Positions 43,296-53,581 are shown, counted from the first letter of the stretch. The stretch is DNA of 64,000 nucleotides from Methylomonas koyamae (GCF_019669905.1 NZ_AP019777.1:744001-808000); one strand, 5' to 3'. Program-made: numbers and translations. Notes: generated by a model from the sequence alone, not told the origin.

Positions 43296-43940
43296 ATGGA
43301 TCAACAGCTACGCATCACCGAGATTTTTTATTCGTTGCAAGGGGAAACCAACACGGTTGGTATTCCCACAGTATTCGTACGCTTGACCGGATGTCCGTTG
43401 CGCTGTTCGTATTGCGACACCGCTTATGCCTTCAGCGGCGGCGAAAAGCGCAGTATCGGCGAAATCATCGCTGAGGTAGGGCGCTACCACACCCGCTACG
43501 TGACGGTGACCGGCGGCGAGCCGCTGGCTCAGCCGGGGTGTCATCCGTTGATGACAGGCTTGTTGGATGCCGGCTATTCGGTCTCGCTGGAAACCAGCGG
43601 TGCGCTGGACGTTGCGGCAGTCGATGCCAGAGTCGTCAAAGTCGTCGACTTGAAAACGCCGAGTTCCGGCGAAATGCAGCGCAACCTCTACCGCAACCTC
43701 GATTTTTTACTGCCGCACGATCAGGTCAAGTTTGTCATTGCCGATGCCGCCGATTACGAATGGTCCAAACAACAGTTGGAACATTACCGGTTGGCGCAAC
43801 GCTGCGAAGTGCTGTTTTCGCCGGTCATGGGCGTGATGCCGCCGGCCGAGCTGGCCGAGCGGATTCTGGCCGACCAATTGACGGTTCGGTTTCAAATTCA
43901 ATTGCATAAATATTTGTGGAATGATGCGCGAGGAAAATAA
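43296..43940 (+). CDS. queE: 7-carboxy-7-deazaguanine synthase QueE
   Basis: A 214-residue radical SAM enzyme with a CX3CX2C cluster ([15 protein letters not shown]), the substrate-binding opening [16 protein letters not shown] and [12 protein letters not shown]. It contracts carboxytetrahydropterin to carboxydeazaguanine in queuosine synthesis. It overlaps queC by 20 bases and lies just after cpoB, an arrangement common in Pseudomonas-like genomes. Confidence 0.95.
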   Translation: MDQQLRITEIFYSLQGETNTVGIPTVFVRLTGCPLRCSYCDTAYAFSGGEKRSIGEIIAEVGRYHTRYVTVTGGEPLAQPGCHPLMTGLLDAGYSVSLETSGALDVAAVDARVVKVVDLKTPSSGEMQRNLYRNLDFLLPHDQVKFVIADAADYEWSKQQLEHYRLAQRCEVLFSPVMGVMPPAELAERILADQLTVRFQIQLHKYLWNDARGK

Positions 43941-44622
43941 TGCCGGCGCTAAACCGGCAGTAATTTTGTTGTCCGGCGGACTGGATTCGATCACGGTACT
44001 GGCCTTGGCCCAGCAGCAAGGTTTTGTTTGCCACGCGTTGAGCTTCGATTACGGCCAACGCCACAACGCGGAACTGGAGGCAGCCAGGAACATTGCCAGC
44101 CATTATCAAGTCGCCGCCCATAAAGTTATCAATTTAGGCTTGAGTTCTATCGGCGGATCGGCGTTGACCGACGCTAATATCGATGTGCCGACTTCGCCGC
44201 AGACCGGGATTCCGGTGACTTATGTGCCGGCGCGCAACACCATATTCTTGGCTTTTGCATTGGGTTGGGCAGAGGTATTGCAGGCGCACGACGTGTTTAT
44301 AGGCGTCAATGCGGTGGATTATTCCGGTTATCCCGATTGCCGGCCGGAATTTATTAAGGCGTTCCAGGATATGGCCAATCTCGGTACCAAGGCCGGTGTG
44401 GAAGGCCACAAAATCCAAATCCACACGCCGTTGATCTCGTTCAGCAAGGCGCAGATCATCCAACAAGGTATGGCTTTAGGCGTCGATTACGCCGCCACCG
44501 TTTCCTGCTATTCGGCCGATGCCGAAGGCCGGGCCTGCGGCGTATGCGATGCCTGCCGGCTGCGCGCGGCGGGATTCGCGGCGGCCGGCGTCGCCGATCC
44601 GACCCGTTATCGTCCCCACTAA
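43921..44622 (+). CDS. queC: 7-cyano-7-deazaguanine synthase QueC
   Basis: A 233-residue enzyme that makes preQ0 from carboxydeazaguanine with ATP and ammonia. It has the PP-loop motif [10 protein letters not shown] and the C-terminal zinc cysteines [20 protein letters not shown]. Two tandem ATG codons at 43921 and 43924 are possible starts; both keep the overlap with queE. Confidence 0.95.
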   Translation: MMREENNAGAKPAVILLSGGLDSITVLALAQQQGFVCHALSFDYGQRHNAELEAARNIASHYQVAAHKVINLGLSSIGGSALTDANIDVPTSPQTGIPVTYVPARNTIFLAFALGWAEVLQAHDVFIGVNAVDYSGYPDCRPEFIKAFQDMANLGTKAGVEGHKIQIHTPLISFSKAQIIQQGMALGVDYAATVSCYSADAEGRACGVCDACRLRAAGFAAAGVADPTRYRPH

Positions 44623-44723
44623 ATCCGTATCGGCCCGCATTTATCGAAACTGAAATTCGCGCGCTCAAATTTGTCGGCTAAGCTTTGCAAGGTCAGACGG
44701 AGAGCCGCCAGAGGTCGTGCCAA

Positions 44724-45338
44724 ATGCAAGTCAAACCAACCAAATCCCAGTTTGTCGCGGTCGCGTCGATTGCCGCCGAACTGAGCGCCGTGATGGAAGT
44801 TGCCAAGGAAATATCGTTGGCCGCGGCCAACGCCAAAGCCATCGCTTTTCGCGCCGGCGAAAAAGCCAAAGGTTTCCAGCCTATCACCGATTTCATTAAC
44901 GAATTGGCCAAAGACACCATCGAACTAGTCAACAACATTAACGATTACGCCTTCCTGCTCTATCGCTTGACGGTCGACGAACAACGTTTGGCCGAAGCCT
45001 GCGGCCGTTTCGAACAGGTCGAACGTCTGGCCCAGGGCGCGCGTTATGCCGCGTCGTTGGCGGGGCCATTACAGCAAGCCCGGCATAAAGCTCAGGCTGC
45101 GCGCCGCGAGTTTACGATCCACGTTTCCGAATTGCTGGGCAAATTGGCCGAAGTGATGCATCCGGCTCGCGCGGCGCGGGTGATCGCCGCCAATTCCAGG
45201 ATCGAAGCGTCGCAAGCCGGCGAGTACCTGCAAAGCTTGCAAGCGGTTGCCGAAAGCGTCGATAACGCCGCCCAAATCATTAACGACAAAGTACACCGTT
45301 GCCGTAGCGCATTGACCGTTATCAATCTGGCCGATTGA
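44724..45338 (+). CDS. Small cytosolic MCP-like signalling protein with two tip-like motifs
   Basis: A 204-residue, all-helical, soluble protein without signal peptide or membrane span. Residues 29-63 (EISLAAANAKAIAF, then RAGEKAKGF...ITDFINELA) match the hairpin-tip region of methyl-accepting chemotaxis proteins, NAAIEAARAGE-G-GF---A-EI--LA. A second, weaker copy is at residues 154-183 (IAANSRIEASQAGEYLQSLQ...AVAESV); the N-X8-AGE parts align without gaps, offset by 121 residues. The Q-T-N part of the usual tip appears missing from copy one. A GAGG ribosome site precedes the ATG. Twenty-eight bases downstream is an ODP-type diiron protein, and such proteins signal through a cytosolic MCP in Treponema. 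The gene may thus be a minimal signal transducer; a phasin-like helical protein is the main alternative. Confidence 0.6.
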   Translation: MQVKPTKSQFVAVASIAAELSAVMEVAKEISLAAANAKAIAFRAGEKAKGFQPITDFINELAKDTIELVNNINDYAFLLYRLTVDEQRLAEACGRFEQVERLAQGARYAASLAGPLQQARHKAQAARREFTIHVSELLGKLAEVMHPARAARVIAANSRIEASQAGEYLQSLQAVAESVDNAAQIINDKVHRCRSALTVINLAD

Positions 45339-45366
45339 ACGGGGCCGTTGCGAAGAGGAATCCGAT

Positions 45367-46095
45367 ATGAAAATGACCAGAATCTACGAAGGCGCGCACC
45401 AATGGGTGATGTTCGGCCGCGATCCGCACCGGCCGGAAAAGATTATCGATACCAACCAATACATGGTGCGCACCGCGGATCGTTGCCTGTTGCTGGATCC
45501 CGGCGGCATCGAACTGTTTGCGCCGATGTTGGCTGCGGTATTGCACCACGCCCCGGTCGAGGAGATTACCGATTTGTTCGCATCGCATCAGGACCCTGAC
45601 ATTATTTCGTCTCTAGGCCTGTGGGACCAAGCTCTGCCGAACGCCAAATTACACGCGGCGCAGTTGTGGGAGGGGTTTTTACGCCATTTCGGCTGCGAGT
45701 CTATCGAATACGTGCCGATTCCGGACCACGGCGGCACGATCAATCTCGGCAGCGTCGAACTGCAAATCGTGCCGGCGCACTATCTGCATTCATCGGCCAA
45801 CTTTCATATTTACGATCCGCAAGCCAAGATTTTAATGTCGGGCGATGTCGGCGCCGCGTTGGAAGCCCCAGGCGCGCCGGTATTCGTCGATAATTTCGAG
45901 GCCCATATCGAAAAGATGCGCTATTTCCACCAGCGGTGGATGCCGTCCAACCAAGCCAAGCGGGCTTGGCTGGAGCGGGTCAGAAAACTGGATGTGCAAA
46001 TCCTGGCCCCGCAACACGGCCGGATGTTCAAGGGCGACGATGTCAGGCGGTTTCTGGATTGGTTCGAGGCGCTGCAAGTGGGGATTGCCGTATAA
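45367..46095 (+). CDS. ODP-type (flavodiiron-like) beta-lactamase-fold diiron protein
   Basis: A 242-residue cytoplasmic metallo-beta-lactamase-fold protein equal to the diiron half of flavodiiron proteins, with no flavodoxin domain. Likely iron ligands are H74, D76, D78 (ASHQDPD), H141 (AHYLHSSANF), D160 (LMSGDVG) and H217 (LAPQHGR); the spacing of H141 to D160 equals that of the matching pair in flavodiiron proteins. The usual glutamate of H-X-E-X-D is aspartate here. The flavin domain needed for oxygen or NO reduction is absent, so a sensing role as in Treponema ODP is more likely than catalysis. Co-directional with the MCP-like gene and followed by a terminator. Confidence 0.8.
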   Translation: MKMTRIYEGAHQWVMFGRDPHRPEKIIDTNQYMVRTADRCLLLDPGGIELFAPMLAAVLHHAPVEEITDLFASHQDPDIISSLGLWDQALPNAKLHAAQLWEGFLRHFGCESIEYVPIPDHGGTINLGSVELQIVPAHYLHSSANFHIYDPQAKILMSGDVGAALEAPGAPVFVDNFEAHIEKMRYFHQRWMPSNQAKRAWLERVRKLDVQILAPQHGRMFKGDDVRRFLDWFEALQVGIAV

Positions 46096-46141
46096 AACAA
46101 GCATTTGCCGAAAATTGGGTTTATAATCCGGCCGTTACCAG

Positions 46142-46168
46142 CCCCTGTCGCGAGACGGGGGTTTTTTG
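46142..46168 (+). terminator. Rho-independent terminator after the ODP gene
   Basis: CCCCTGTC, loop GCGA, GACGGGGG, then TTTTTT; the eight-pair stem contains one wobble. It separates the MCP-like/ODP unit from miaB. Confidence 0.88.
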
Positions 46169-46200
46169 TTAGTGAGAGGAGCTGGAGTATCTCATCAAGC

Positions 46201-47556
46201 ATGGCGCAAAAACTTTATATACAGACTAACGGTTGTCAAATGAACGAGTACGATTCCGACAAGATGCGGGACGTACTGCAAGCATCGCACGGTTTGGAAT
46301 TGACCGATATCCCCGAACAGGCCGACGTGTTATTGCTGAACACCTGTTCGATCCGGGAAAAAGCCCAGGAAAAAGTGTTTTCTGCGGTCGGGCGTTGGAA
46401 AAAGATCAAAGACAAACGCCCGGATGTGATTATCGGCGTCGGCGGTTGCGTCGCCAGCCAGGAAGGCGCGGCTCTTCAAAAGCGCGCACCTTACGTCGAC
46501 ATCGTCTTCGGGCCGCAAACCCTGCATCGTCTGCCGGAACTGTTGAACAAGGCGCGTAGCGGCGACAAACATGTGGTCGATATTTCCTTCCCGGAAATCG
46601 AAAAATTCGACAACCTGCCTGAGCCGCGCGCCGAAGGTCCGAAAGCCTTCGTGTCGGTGATGGAAGGTTGCAGCAAATATTGCACTTATTGCGTCGTACC
46701 TTACACCCGCGGCGAGGAAGTCAGCCGGCCGCTGAACGATGTGATTGCCGAAATCGAAACGCTGGCCAAGCAAGGCGTCCGCGAGATAAATCTGCTCGGC
46801 CAGAACGTCAACGCCTACCGCGGCGCCATGGAAGACGGCGACATCGCCAGCTTCGCCTTGTTGTTGCACTGCGTCGCCGCCGTCGACGGCATCGACCGCA
46901 TCCGCTTTACCACCTCTCACCCGCTGGAATTCACCGACGACATCATCGAGGCCTTCGCCGAGATTCCGCAGTTGGTCAACCACCTACATCTGCCGGTGCA
47001 AAGCGGCAGCAACCGGATTCTGGCCGAAATGAAACGCGGCCACCGCCGCGAGGATTACCTGGAGATCATGCGCAAAATCAAAGCGGTGCGGCCGGGAATC
47101 AGTTTGTCGTCGGATTTCATAATCGGTTTTCCCGGCGAAACCGAGCAGGATTTCGAAGATACGATGGCGCTGATCGAGGAAGTCGGCTTCGACTTTTCCT
47201 ACAGTTTTATTTTTAGCGCCAGACCCGGCACGCCGGCGGCGAATTTTGCCGACGACGTCAGCATCGAAGTGAAGGAGCAGCGTCTGCAACGCTTGAAAGA
47301 ACGTTTGAACCAGATGTTCATGGCCATTTCGGAAGGGATGGTCGGCAGCGTGCAAAGCGTGTTGGTGGAAGGGGTTTCGAAGAAAAATCCGTTGCACTTG
47401 ACCGGGCGTACCGAGAACAACCGGGTGGTAAATTTTGCCGCCCATCCGCGCCTGATCGGCCAATTCGTCGACGTGTTGATTACCGAAGCGTTGCCGAATT
47501 CTTTGCGCGGCCGCGTGTCGGAATCCTCCATCGAAAAAGTCAGACAGACCGCCTAG
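46201..47556 (+). CDS. miaB: tRNA-2-methylthio-N6-isopentenyladenosine synthase MiaB
   Basis: A 451-residue methylthiotransferase. The N-terminal domain holds the auxiliary cluster cysteines ([28 protein letters not shown]), the radical SAM core has [15 protein letters not shown], and a TRAM domain ends the protein. It adds the methylthio group to A37 of tRNAs. The open frame begins 32 codons earlier, but that part covers the terminator; the ATG at 46201 gives [12 protein letters not shown]. It overlaps ybeZ by one base. Confidence 0.96.
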   Translation: MAQKLYIQTNGCQMNEYDSDKMRDVLQASHGLELTDIPEQADVLLLNTCSIREKAQEKVFSAVGRWKKIKDKRPDVIIGVGGCVASQEGAALQKRAPYVDIVFGPQTLHRLPELLNKARSGDKHVVDISFPEIEKFDNLPEPRAEGPKAFVSVMEGCSKYCTYCVVPYTRGEEVSRPLNDVIAEIETLAKQGVREINLLGQNVNAYRGAMEDGDIASFALLLHCVAAVDGIDRIRFTTSHPLEFTDDIIEAFAEIPQLVNHLHLPVQSGSNRILAEMKRGHRREDYLEIMRKIKAVRPGISLSSDFIIGFPGETEQDFEDTMALIEEVGFDFSYSFIFSARPGTPAANFADDVSIEVKEQRLQRLKERLNQMFMAISEGMVGSVQSVLVEGVSKKNPLHLTGRTENNRVVNFAAHPRLIGQFVDVLITEALPNSLRGRVSESSIEKVRQTA

Positions 47557-48542
47557 TGTTGAATACCTCGCATTTTTCTCAAGAAATCACGCTGTTGCCG
47601 GACGACGCCCAGCGCCTGTCCAATTTCTGCGGCCAACTCGATAGCCACATCCGCCAAATCGAACAGCGCCTGCATGTGGACATTGCCAACCGCAGCAACC
47701 ATTTTCGAGTCACCGGCGTCGATGCTGCGGTCAAAGCGGCTTGCGCGGTGATTCAAAAACTGTTCGAAATGACCGAGCGCGAAGAAATTACCCCGGAGCA
47801 GGTGCACCTGAGTTTGCAGGATGCCAGCATCGACCAACTGCTGCAGCCTGCGGCCAACCACGAGCCGGTAGCGATTCGCACCAAGCGCGGCGTGATTAAA
47901 GGCCGTGGCCACAATCAGCAGGATTATTTGCGCAAGATTCTCAGCCACGACATCAATTTCGGCGTCGGTCCGGCCGGCACCGGTAAAACCTATCTGGCGG
48001 TGGCTTGTGCCGTCGAAGCCTTGCAAAACGAGACCGTCCGGCGGATCGTCTTGGTGCGCCCGGCCGTAGAAGCCGGCGAGAAACTGGGTTTTTTGCCCGG
48101 CGACATGGCGCAGAAAGTCGACCCTTATTTGCGGCCGTTGTACGACGCTTTATACGATATGCTCGGCTTCGAGCGGGTCGAGAAACTGCTGGAGAAAAAC
48201 GTCATCGAAGTCGCGCCGTTGGCGTTCATGCGCGGCAGAACCTTGAACGATTCCTTCATCATTCTCGACGAAGCCCAAAATACCACGGTGGAACAGATCA
48301 AAATGTTCTTGACCCGGGTCGGTTTCGGCTCCACCGCGGTGATTACCGGCGACGTGACTCAAATCGACCTGCCCAGCGAAAAAATGTCCGGCCTGAAGCA
48401 TGTTTTGAAAGTATTGAAAGACGTGGAAGGGATCAGCTTCACCTTTTTCGGCGTGCGCGACGTGGTCAGGCACCCGTTGGTGCAACGCATCGTCGCGGCG
48501 TACGACCGCTACGATCTGGAACAGGGCAAAAACACGCCGTGA
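47556..48542 (+). CDS. ybeZ: PhoH-family ATPase YbeZ
   Basis: A 328-residue PhoH-like protein: N-terminal KH-like part, Walker [12 protein letters not shown], Walker [11 protein letters not shown] and [12 protein letters not shown]. It acts with the endoribonuclease YbeY in RNA metabolism. Translation starts at GTG (47556), or the adjacent TTG. The ybeY start overlaps its stop (GTGA). Confidence 0.94.
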   Translation: MLNTSHFSQEITLLPDDAQRLSNFCGQLDSHIRQIEQRLHVDIANRSNHFRVTGVDAAVKAACAVIQKLFEMTEREEITPEQVHLSLQDASIDQLLQPAANHEPVAIRTKRGVIKGRGHNQQDYLRKILSHDINFGVGPAGTGKTYLAVACAVEALQNETVRRIVLVRPAVEAGEKLGFLPGDMAQKVDPYLRPLYDALYDMLGFERVEKLLEKNVIEVAPLAFMRGRTLNDSFIILDEAQNTTVEQIKMFLTRVGFGSTAVITGDVTQIDLPSEKMSGLKHVLKVLKDVEGISFTFFGVRDVVRHPLVQRIVAAYDRYDLEQGKNTP

Positions 48543-48997
48543 ACTATATCGATTTGCAAATTGCTACCGAGTCGGTCTATCCCGCCGCCGAGCAATTCCA
48601 AGCCTGGGTCGACGCCGCCTTATCCGATTTCCAACGCGACAGCGAAGTGACGATTCGTCTGGTCGATACTGCGGAAAGCGCCGAATTGAACAGCCAATAC
48701 CGGCACAAATCCGGCCCGACCAATATCCTCAGCTTTCCGTTCGAGGCGCCGCCGGGCGTGGAGCTCGACCTGTTGGGCGATCTGGTGATTTGTGCGCCGG
48801 TGCTGGCGCGCGAGGCGGCCGAACAAGGCAAATTGCCCGAACACCATTGGGCGCATATCACTGTACACGGCGTATTGCATTTGCTAGGGTATGACCACAT
48901 CGAAGAGCAAGACGCGGAACAAATGGAAGCGCTGGAAATTGACATTCTAAGCCGATTAAACATAGCCAATCCCTATCTGGAGGATAGTAAGCAATGA
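48539..48997 (+). CDS. ybeY: Endoribonuclease YbeY
   Basis: A 152-residue zinc-dependent RNase needed for 16S 3' maturation and ribosome quality control. It carries the signature [11 protein letters not shown] with three histidine ligands, and the upstream NILSFPFE block. The GTG at 48539 overlaps the ybeZ stop by four bases; a much longer in-frame extension reads through ybeZ and is discarded. Confidence 0.94.
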   Translation: MNYIDLQIATESVYPAAEQFQAWVDAALSDFQRDSEVTIRLVDTAESAELNSQYRHKSGPTNILSFPFEAPPGVELDLLGDLVICAPVLAREAAEQGKLPEHHWAHITVHGVLHLLGYDHIEEQDAEQMEALEIDILSRLNIANPYLEDSKQ

Positions 48998-49833
48998 GCG
49001 ATGGTAACCCCCCGAGTAGCCAGCCCCATCAGAAAAGCCTGATCGAACGCATCGGCCATTTTCTGAGTGGGGAGCCGCAAGATCAGGAAGACTTGCTGGA
49101 GATATTAAGAGAGTCGCAAGAAAAACATTTGCTCGATTCCGACGCGTTATCCATGATGGAAGGCGTCATGCATGTCGCGGAGATGCGAGTCAGAGACATC
49201 ATGATCCCGCGTTCGCAGATGGTGGTGGTGCCGCGCGAGGCCGAATTGGAAACCATCTTTCCGCTGGTCGTCGAATTTGCCCATTCCCGTTTTCCCGTCA
49301 TCGAAGAAGACCGCAGCAAAGTGGTCGGCATTCTGTTGGCCAAGGATTTGTTGGCCCATGCCTTGCGCAACAAAGCGCTGAAGGTGGAAGACGTGATGCG
49401 GCCGGTCAACTTGGTGCCGGAAAGCAAACGGCTGAACGTGTTACTGAAGGAATTTCGTACCGAACGCAACCATATGGCGATCGTGGTCGATGAATACGGC
49501 AACGCCGCCGGCTTGGTTACCATCGAAGACGTACTGGAGCAAATCGTCGGCAAAATCGAGGACGAGCACGACGATGACGAGGTCCAGGAATTCATTTCGC
49601 AGCGCGGCGAAAAAGAGTTCATTCTGAACGCATTAACGCCGATAGAAGAATTCAACGACTATTTTTCCGCCGATCTGGAAGACGACGAATACGACACCAT
49701 CGGCGGTTTGATCGTGCAACGTTTGGAGCATTTTCCAAAGAAAGGCGAAAAAGTCGAAATCGGCGATTTTTGTTTCGAGGTGTTGCGAGCCGATAACCGC
49801 CGCGTGCATCTGCTAAAACTTAAAATCAAGTAA
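48994..49833 (+). CDS. corC: CorC/YbeX-family CBS-domain protein
   Basis: A 279-residue protein with two CBS domains (residues about 70-190: [17 protein letters not shown] and [15 protein letters not shown], ending [20 protein letters not shown]) and a C-terminal CorC/HlyC transporter-associated domain. Family members bind adenine nucleotides and are tied to magnesium/cobalt efflux and to ribosome function. It completes the miaB-ybeZ-ybeY-corC operon, overlapping ybeY by four bases. A downstream Lnt gene, common in other species, is absent here. Confidence 0.93.
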   Translation: MSDGNPPSSQPHQKSLIERIGHFLSGEPQDQEDLLEILRESQEKHLLDSDALSMMEGVMHVAEMRVRDIMIPRSQMVVVPREAELETIFPLVVEFAHSRFPVIEEDRSKVVGILLAKDLLAHALRNKALKVEDVMRPVNLVPESKRLNVLLKEFRTERNHMAIVVDEYGNAAGLVTIEDVLEQIVGKIEDEHDDDEVQEFISQRGEKEFILNALTPIEEFNDYFSADLEDDEYDTIGGLIVQRLEHFPKKGEKVEIGDFCFEVLRADNRRVHLLKLKIK

Positions 49834-49837
49834 GCGT

Positions 49838-52800
49838 TCAGTCCGGCCGCTCGGCCGCACTTAAAAACCGCTCGAAATCCTCGGCCGGCAATGGCCGCGA
49901 AAAGTGGTAGCCCTGGCCGAAGTCGCAGCCGGATTCCAGCAGCAAGCGGTGCTGGTTTTCGGTTTCCAGGCCTTCGGCGATCACCTGCATGCCCAGCTTG
50001 TGCGCCATGACGATGATGGCTTCGCATAACGCCATGTCGCTCGAGTCCGGCGCTAAATTGGCGACGAAGGAACGGTCGATTTTCAAATAATCGATATCGA
50101 ATTTTTTCAGATAAGCCAATGCCGAATAACCGGTGCCGAAGTCGTCCAGCGATATCTGCATGCCGGCGTCGCGAAACGCTTGCAGGCTGTTTCGTACCAC
50201 ATTGCTGGCATCCAGCAGCAGTCCCTCGGTAATTTCCACGACCAGCCCTTGCCCCGCCAGCCCCAATTCCTGCAGATAGTCGAGCCATGCGTCGTGCGAT
50301 TGGCTGCCGTAAAATTGCGCCGGAGATTTGTTGATACTGATCTGGAACTCGGGATGGTAATGCTCCCGCCAGCGCCGGGCTTGCCGCGCGGCCTGCTCGA
50401 ACACCCAGTTGCCGATATCGACGATCAGGCCGTTGTCTTCGGCAATCGGGATGAACTCGGCCGGATTGATCGGCCCGCGCTCGGGGTGGTGCCAGCGCAA
50501 TAGGGCCTCGGCCTTCATAATCTTGCCGGAAGCCAGTTCGACGATCGGTTGGTAGTAAAGCCGGAACTGGCCGTTTGCCAGCGCGCTACGCAAATCGCCG
50601 GCGATCAACATCCGTTTGTGGGCGGCGGCATGCATGGCTGGCGTGAAATAACAATAGCGGTTGCGGCCCTGATGCTTGGCGGCGTACATGGCCTGGTCGG
50701 CGTTTTTGATCAACGCATCGATTTTTTCGGCGTCTTGCGGATACAGGGTAATGCCGACGCTGGCCGATAAATAGGCGACCTTGTTTTTCAGTTGGAAGGG
50801 TTCGGCCAACGTTCGCAAAATACTTTGCGCAACCCGCTCGGCGCTGGCAATGTCGTCCAGTTCCGGCAGTATCATCGTGAATTCGTCGCCGCCGAGCCGC
50901 GCCACCGTATCCGATTCCCGCACGCAACGGCTCAAACGTAGCGCGGCGTCTTTCAACAGCATGTCGCCCATGTCGTGGCCCAGCGTATCGTTGATTTCCT
51001 TGAACCAGTCCAGGTCGATGAAAATCAGCGCCAGCGGCAAGCCGCTGCGTTGGCTCTTTTTGGTTTCCTGGTCCAGCCGGTCGTGGAACATGCGCCGGTT
51101 GGGCAAGCCGGTCAGCGGATCGAAATTGGCCTGGGTCCAGATCAATTCCTCGGATTGTTTTTTCTGGGTGATGTCCGAGAACATCGCCACGCGCCGGTGC
51201 GGGCTACCGTCGGCGTTGAAAATGGTGTTGATGGTCAGCAATTCGGCAAAGATCTCGCCGTTCTTGCGCCGGTTCCAAAGTTCGCCTTTCCAGTGGCCGC
51301 TGCTGCCGATTGCATGCAGCATGGCTTGGTAAAACTGCTCGCTCTGCCGATTCGAATTCAAGATGGCGTGGCTTTGGCCGGCTACCTCGGCCAGCGTATA
51401 GCCGGTCAGTTCGGTAAAAGCCGGGTTGACCGTGATGATGGCGCAGTCGGCATCCATCACTGCCATCGCTTCGCTGCTGTTCTGGTATACCAGCGACGCC
51501 AATTGCAGCGCCTCGGTGCTGCGGCTGCGTTCGACGGCAATGCCGGCCAGGTTGGCGGCCTGCTCTATGGCCAGCAAGTCGTCGGCATTCGGTGCGGCCG
51601 GTTTGTGTTGGTAAATCGCCAGGCAGCCGAGCAGTTTGCCGGAAGCGTCGCGGATCGGTTCCGACCAGCAGGCGCCGAGTCCGGCCTGGGCGGCCAGCTC
51701 TTTGAACGGTGCCCAATACGGATGCTGCTGGATGTCTTCGACGATGGTGCGCTCGACGCAATAGGCTGCGTTGGCGTGGTTGTCGGCACCGATCTCGACC
51801 GGCAAGCCTTCCAGCGCCCTGTCGGCTAAGCCCGGCAAGTGGGGCGCGGCCGCTATATGCAAGCGTTTGCCTTGCTCATCCAATAACAGGATCGAGCAGA
51901 GCAGGTCCGGATTCTGGGTTTCGACTGCCAGGACCACGGCGTCCAGAGTGCCGGCCAACGGCGCGCCCTTGGCGACCAGCTCCAGGACGTGGTTGTGGGC
52001 GCGTTCGCGGTCAGCCGCATGCTGGCGGTCGGAAATGTCCATGGCGATGCCGATCACGCCGACCGGTTTGCCGTTGATGTCTTGCAGCCGGGTTCGGGTA
52101 ATCTGCAGGACCCGGCGCTTGCCGTCGGCGAATTTTACCCGTTCCAACGCTTGGTGGACCGGGTCGGCGCCGTTCAGGCAGGCCTGGTCGGCCACGCTAA
52201 AGCGGGCGGCCAATTCCTCGCCCAGCAATTCGGCCAAGTTCGGGTAGGCGACGACTTGCTTTTCCGGCAGGCCCAGATGGCTGCAAAAGGTCTTGTTGGC
52301 GAAGGCAAATCGCCGGTCCATGCCAATCAACCAGATGCCGACCGGAGCATTGTCCAGAATGGCGTGCAATTTCGCTTCGGACGCATACAATTCGGCGACC
52401 TGGGCGTTCAATTGTTGGGTCATCGACACGAAACTGTTGGCCAGATAACCGATTTCGTCGCGGCGGCCGGTAGGGGCCGCATCCAGGGTTTGCCCCAGTT
52501 GAAACCGGCTGACGGCCTGGGTCATCTGGTTCAGCGGCTTGGCCAGGATTCTGGCCAAAACCAATGAGATCGCGCTGGCCAGCAGGCTGAAGATCGCCGT
52601 GATCTCCACGACCTTCCAGCCCAGGGTATGGCTGCCGGCCAACACCTCGGCCAGCGGCGTGTAAACGCCCAACAGCGCGAAACGCCGGTTTTGCGGACCC
52701 AGCGGTAACTTGGCGAACGCCGCCAAAGACGATGCCGCCAAGGTTTGCTCGGTTCCGGTGGCAAATACCGCAGACGTGCGTTTGCCGTACAACACCTCGC

Positions 52801-53581
52801 CGACTTCGGGGATGTCGTCTTGTATCACGAAGCGGCGGCCGCGCTCGAAGCCGAAGGTTTTGGCCTGGTCGGGGTGGATCAGATAATCGCCGCTGCCGTT
52901 GCTGAGCAACAAGCGGATGCCGGCGGGCAATTTGCCGGCGATCAGTGTGAACAGGCCGTCCAGATCGACGTTGACCACTACCAGCGCGATGTAGCCGTCT
53001 GGCGCGGACCCAATCGGTACGGCGACGCGTACGGTCGGTTTGCCGAAACCCTGATGGGCGCCCAGTTCCTGGTTTAAATTGATCTCCGAGACGTATATCT
53101 CTTCGGTAGCGGGCAGGCTGAGGGTCTCGAATACATACGGAAAATGGTTTTTTTCCTGCAATTGCGCATCCGTCACGATTTGCACACTGTCGCGGTCGCG
53201 GTCGACCCGGACCAGTTCCTTACCGTAGCGCTGGGCGTGGATCAGCCGGACCTGGCTGTATTCCGGGTGGCTCTTCAGCAAGGCGGAAAACAGGTCGGCC
53301 AGTTGCGCCTTGGCCGCGGCCGGCTCGCTGCCGGGTTTGGCCAAGGCGATTTGCCGGCAAAGCGATAAATTCGCCAGTGTTTTTGCGTCTTTCGCGGTTG
53401 TGGCCAGCGCATCGCCGAAGCGGTGAGACAAGCCCTGGACCGTGCTCAACAATTGGGCCTGTGCGGCACCGACCAGCAATTGTCGGCTGCGGTCGTAGAC
53501 GTAGTAACCGGTCAAACCGGTGGAAGCGGTGCCGAGCAACGCCAGCCAGAATCCCAGTTTGATGCCGACGCTCGCCCGCAT
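49838..53581 (-). CDS. Cache-HAMP-PAS-GAF-PAS-GGDEF-EAL cyclic di-GMP enzyme
   Basis: A 1247-residue inner-membrane protein. TM1 about 8-29, periplasmic Cache-type sensor 35-315, TM2 about 323-345, HAMP 346-398, PAS 403-520, GAF 530-688, PAS 694-808, GGDEF 818-975 and EAL 985-1240. The GGDEF motif at 897-901 is intact with an RESD inhibitory site at 888-891; EAL (1025-1027), DDFGTG (1146-1151), LKIDRSF and AEGLET are also intact, so both synthesis and hydrolysis of c-di-GMP are possible. The start codon overlaps the stop of the PotD-like gene (TAATG), indicating a joint sensing unit. Its tail converges with corC, four bases away. Confidence 0.94.
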   Translation of the reverse strand: MRASVGIKLGFWLALLGTASTGLTGYYVYDRSRQLLVGAAQAQLLSTVQGLSHRFGDALATTAKDAKTLANLSLCRQIALAKPGSEPAAAKAQLADLFSALLKSHPEYSQVRLIHAQRYGKELVRVDRDRDSVQIVTDAQLQEKNHFPYVFETLSLPATEEIYVSEINLNQELGAHQGFGKPTVRVAVPIGSAPDGYIALVVVNVDLDGLFTLIAGKLPAGIRLLLSNGSGDYLIHPDQAKTFGFERGRRFVIQDDIPEVGEVLYGKRTSAVFATGTEQTLAASSLAAFAKLPLGPQNRRFALLGVYTPLAEVLAGSHTLGWKVVEITAIFSLLASAISLVLARILAKPLNQMTQAVSRFQLGQTLDAAPTGRRDEIGYLANSFVSMTQQLNAQVAELYASEAKLHAILDNAPVGIWLIGMDRRFAFANKTFCSHLGLPEKQVVAYPNLAELLGEELAARFSVADQACLNGADPVHQALERVKFADGKRRVLQITRTRLQDINGKPVGVIGIAMDISDRQHAADRERAHNHVLELVAKGAPLAGTLDAVVLAVETQNPDLLCSILLLDEQGKRLHIAAAPHLPGLADRALEGLPVEIGADNHANAAYCVERTIVEDIQQHPYWAPFKELAAQAGLGACWSEPIRDASGKLLGCLAIYQHKPAAPNADDLLAIEQAANLAGIAVERSRSTEALQLASLVYQNSSEAMAVMDADCAIITVNPAFTELTGYTLAEVAGQSHAILNSNRQSEQFYQAMLHAIGSSGHWKGELWNRRKNGEIFAELLTINTIFNADGSPHRRVAMFSDITQKKQSEELIWTQANFDPLTGLPNRRMFHDRLDQETKKSQRSGLPLALIFIDLDWFKEINDTLGHDMGDMLLKDAALRLSRCVRESDTVARLGGDEFTMILPELDDIASAERVAQSILRTLAEPFQLKNKVAYLSASVGITLYPQDAEKIDALIKNADQAMYAAKHQGRNRYCYFTPAMHAAAHKRMLIAGDLRSALANGQFRLYYQPIVELASGKIMKAEALLRWHHPERGPINPAEFIPIAEDNGLIVDIGNWVFEQAARQARRWREHYHPEFQISINKSPAQFYGSQSHDAWLDYLQELGLAGQGLVVEITEGLLLDASNVVRNSLQAFRDAGMQISLDDFGTGYSALAYLKKFDIDYLKIDRSFVANLAPDSSDMALCEAIIVMAHKLGMQVIAEGLETENQHRLLLESGCDFGQGYHFSRPLPAEDFERFLSAAERPD

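Noticed and set aside
44623..44723. Flagellar sigma28 promoter before the MCP-like gene
   Set aside because: Searched by eye for TAAA...GCCGATAA; only partial matches with wrong spacing were seen.
48005..48538. Long N-terminal extension of YbeY
   Set aside because: It is an Arg-rich shadow of ybeZ; the GTG at 48539 gives the family start and a typical GTGA overlap.
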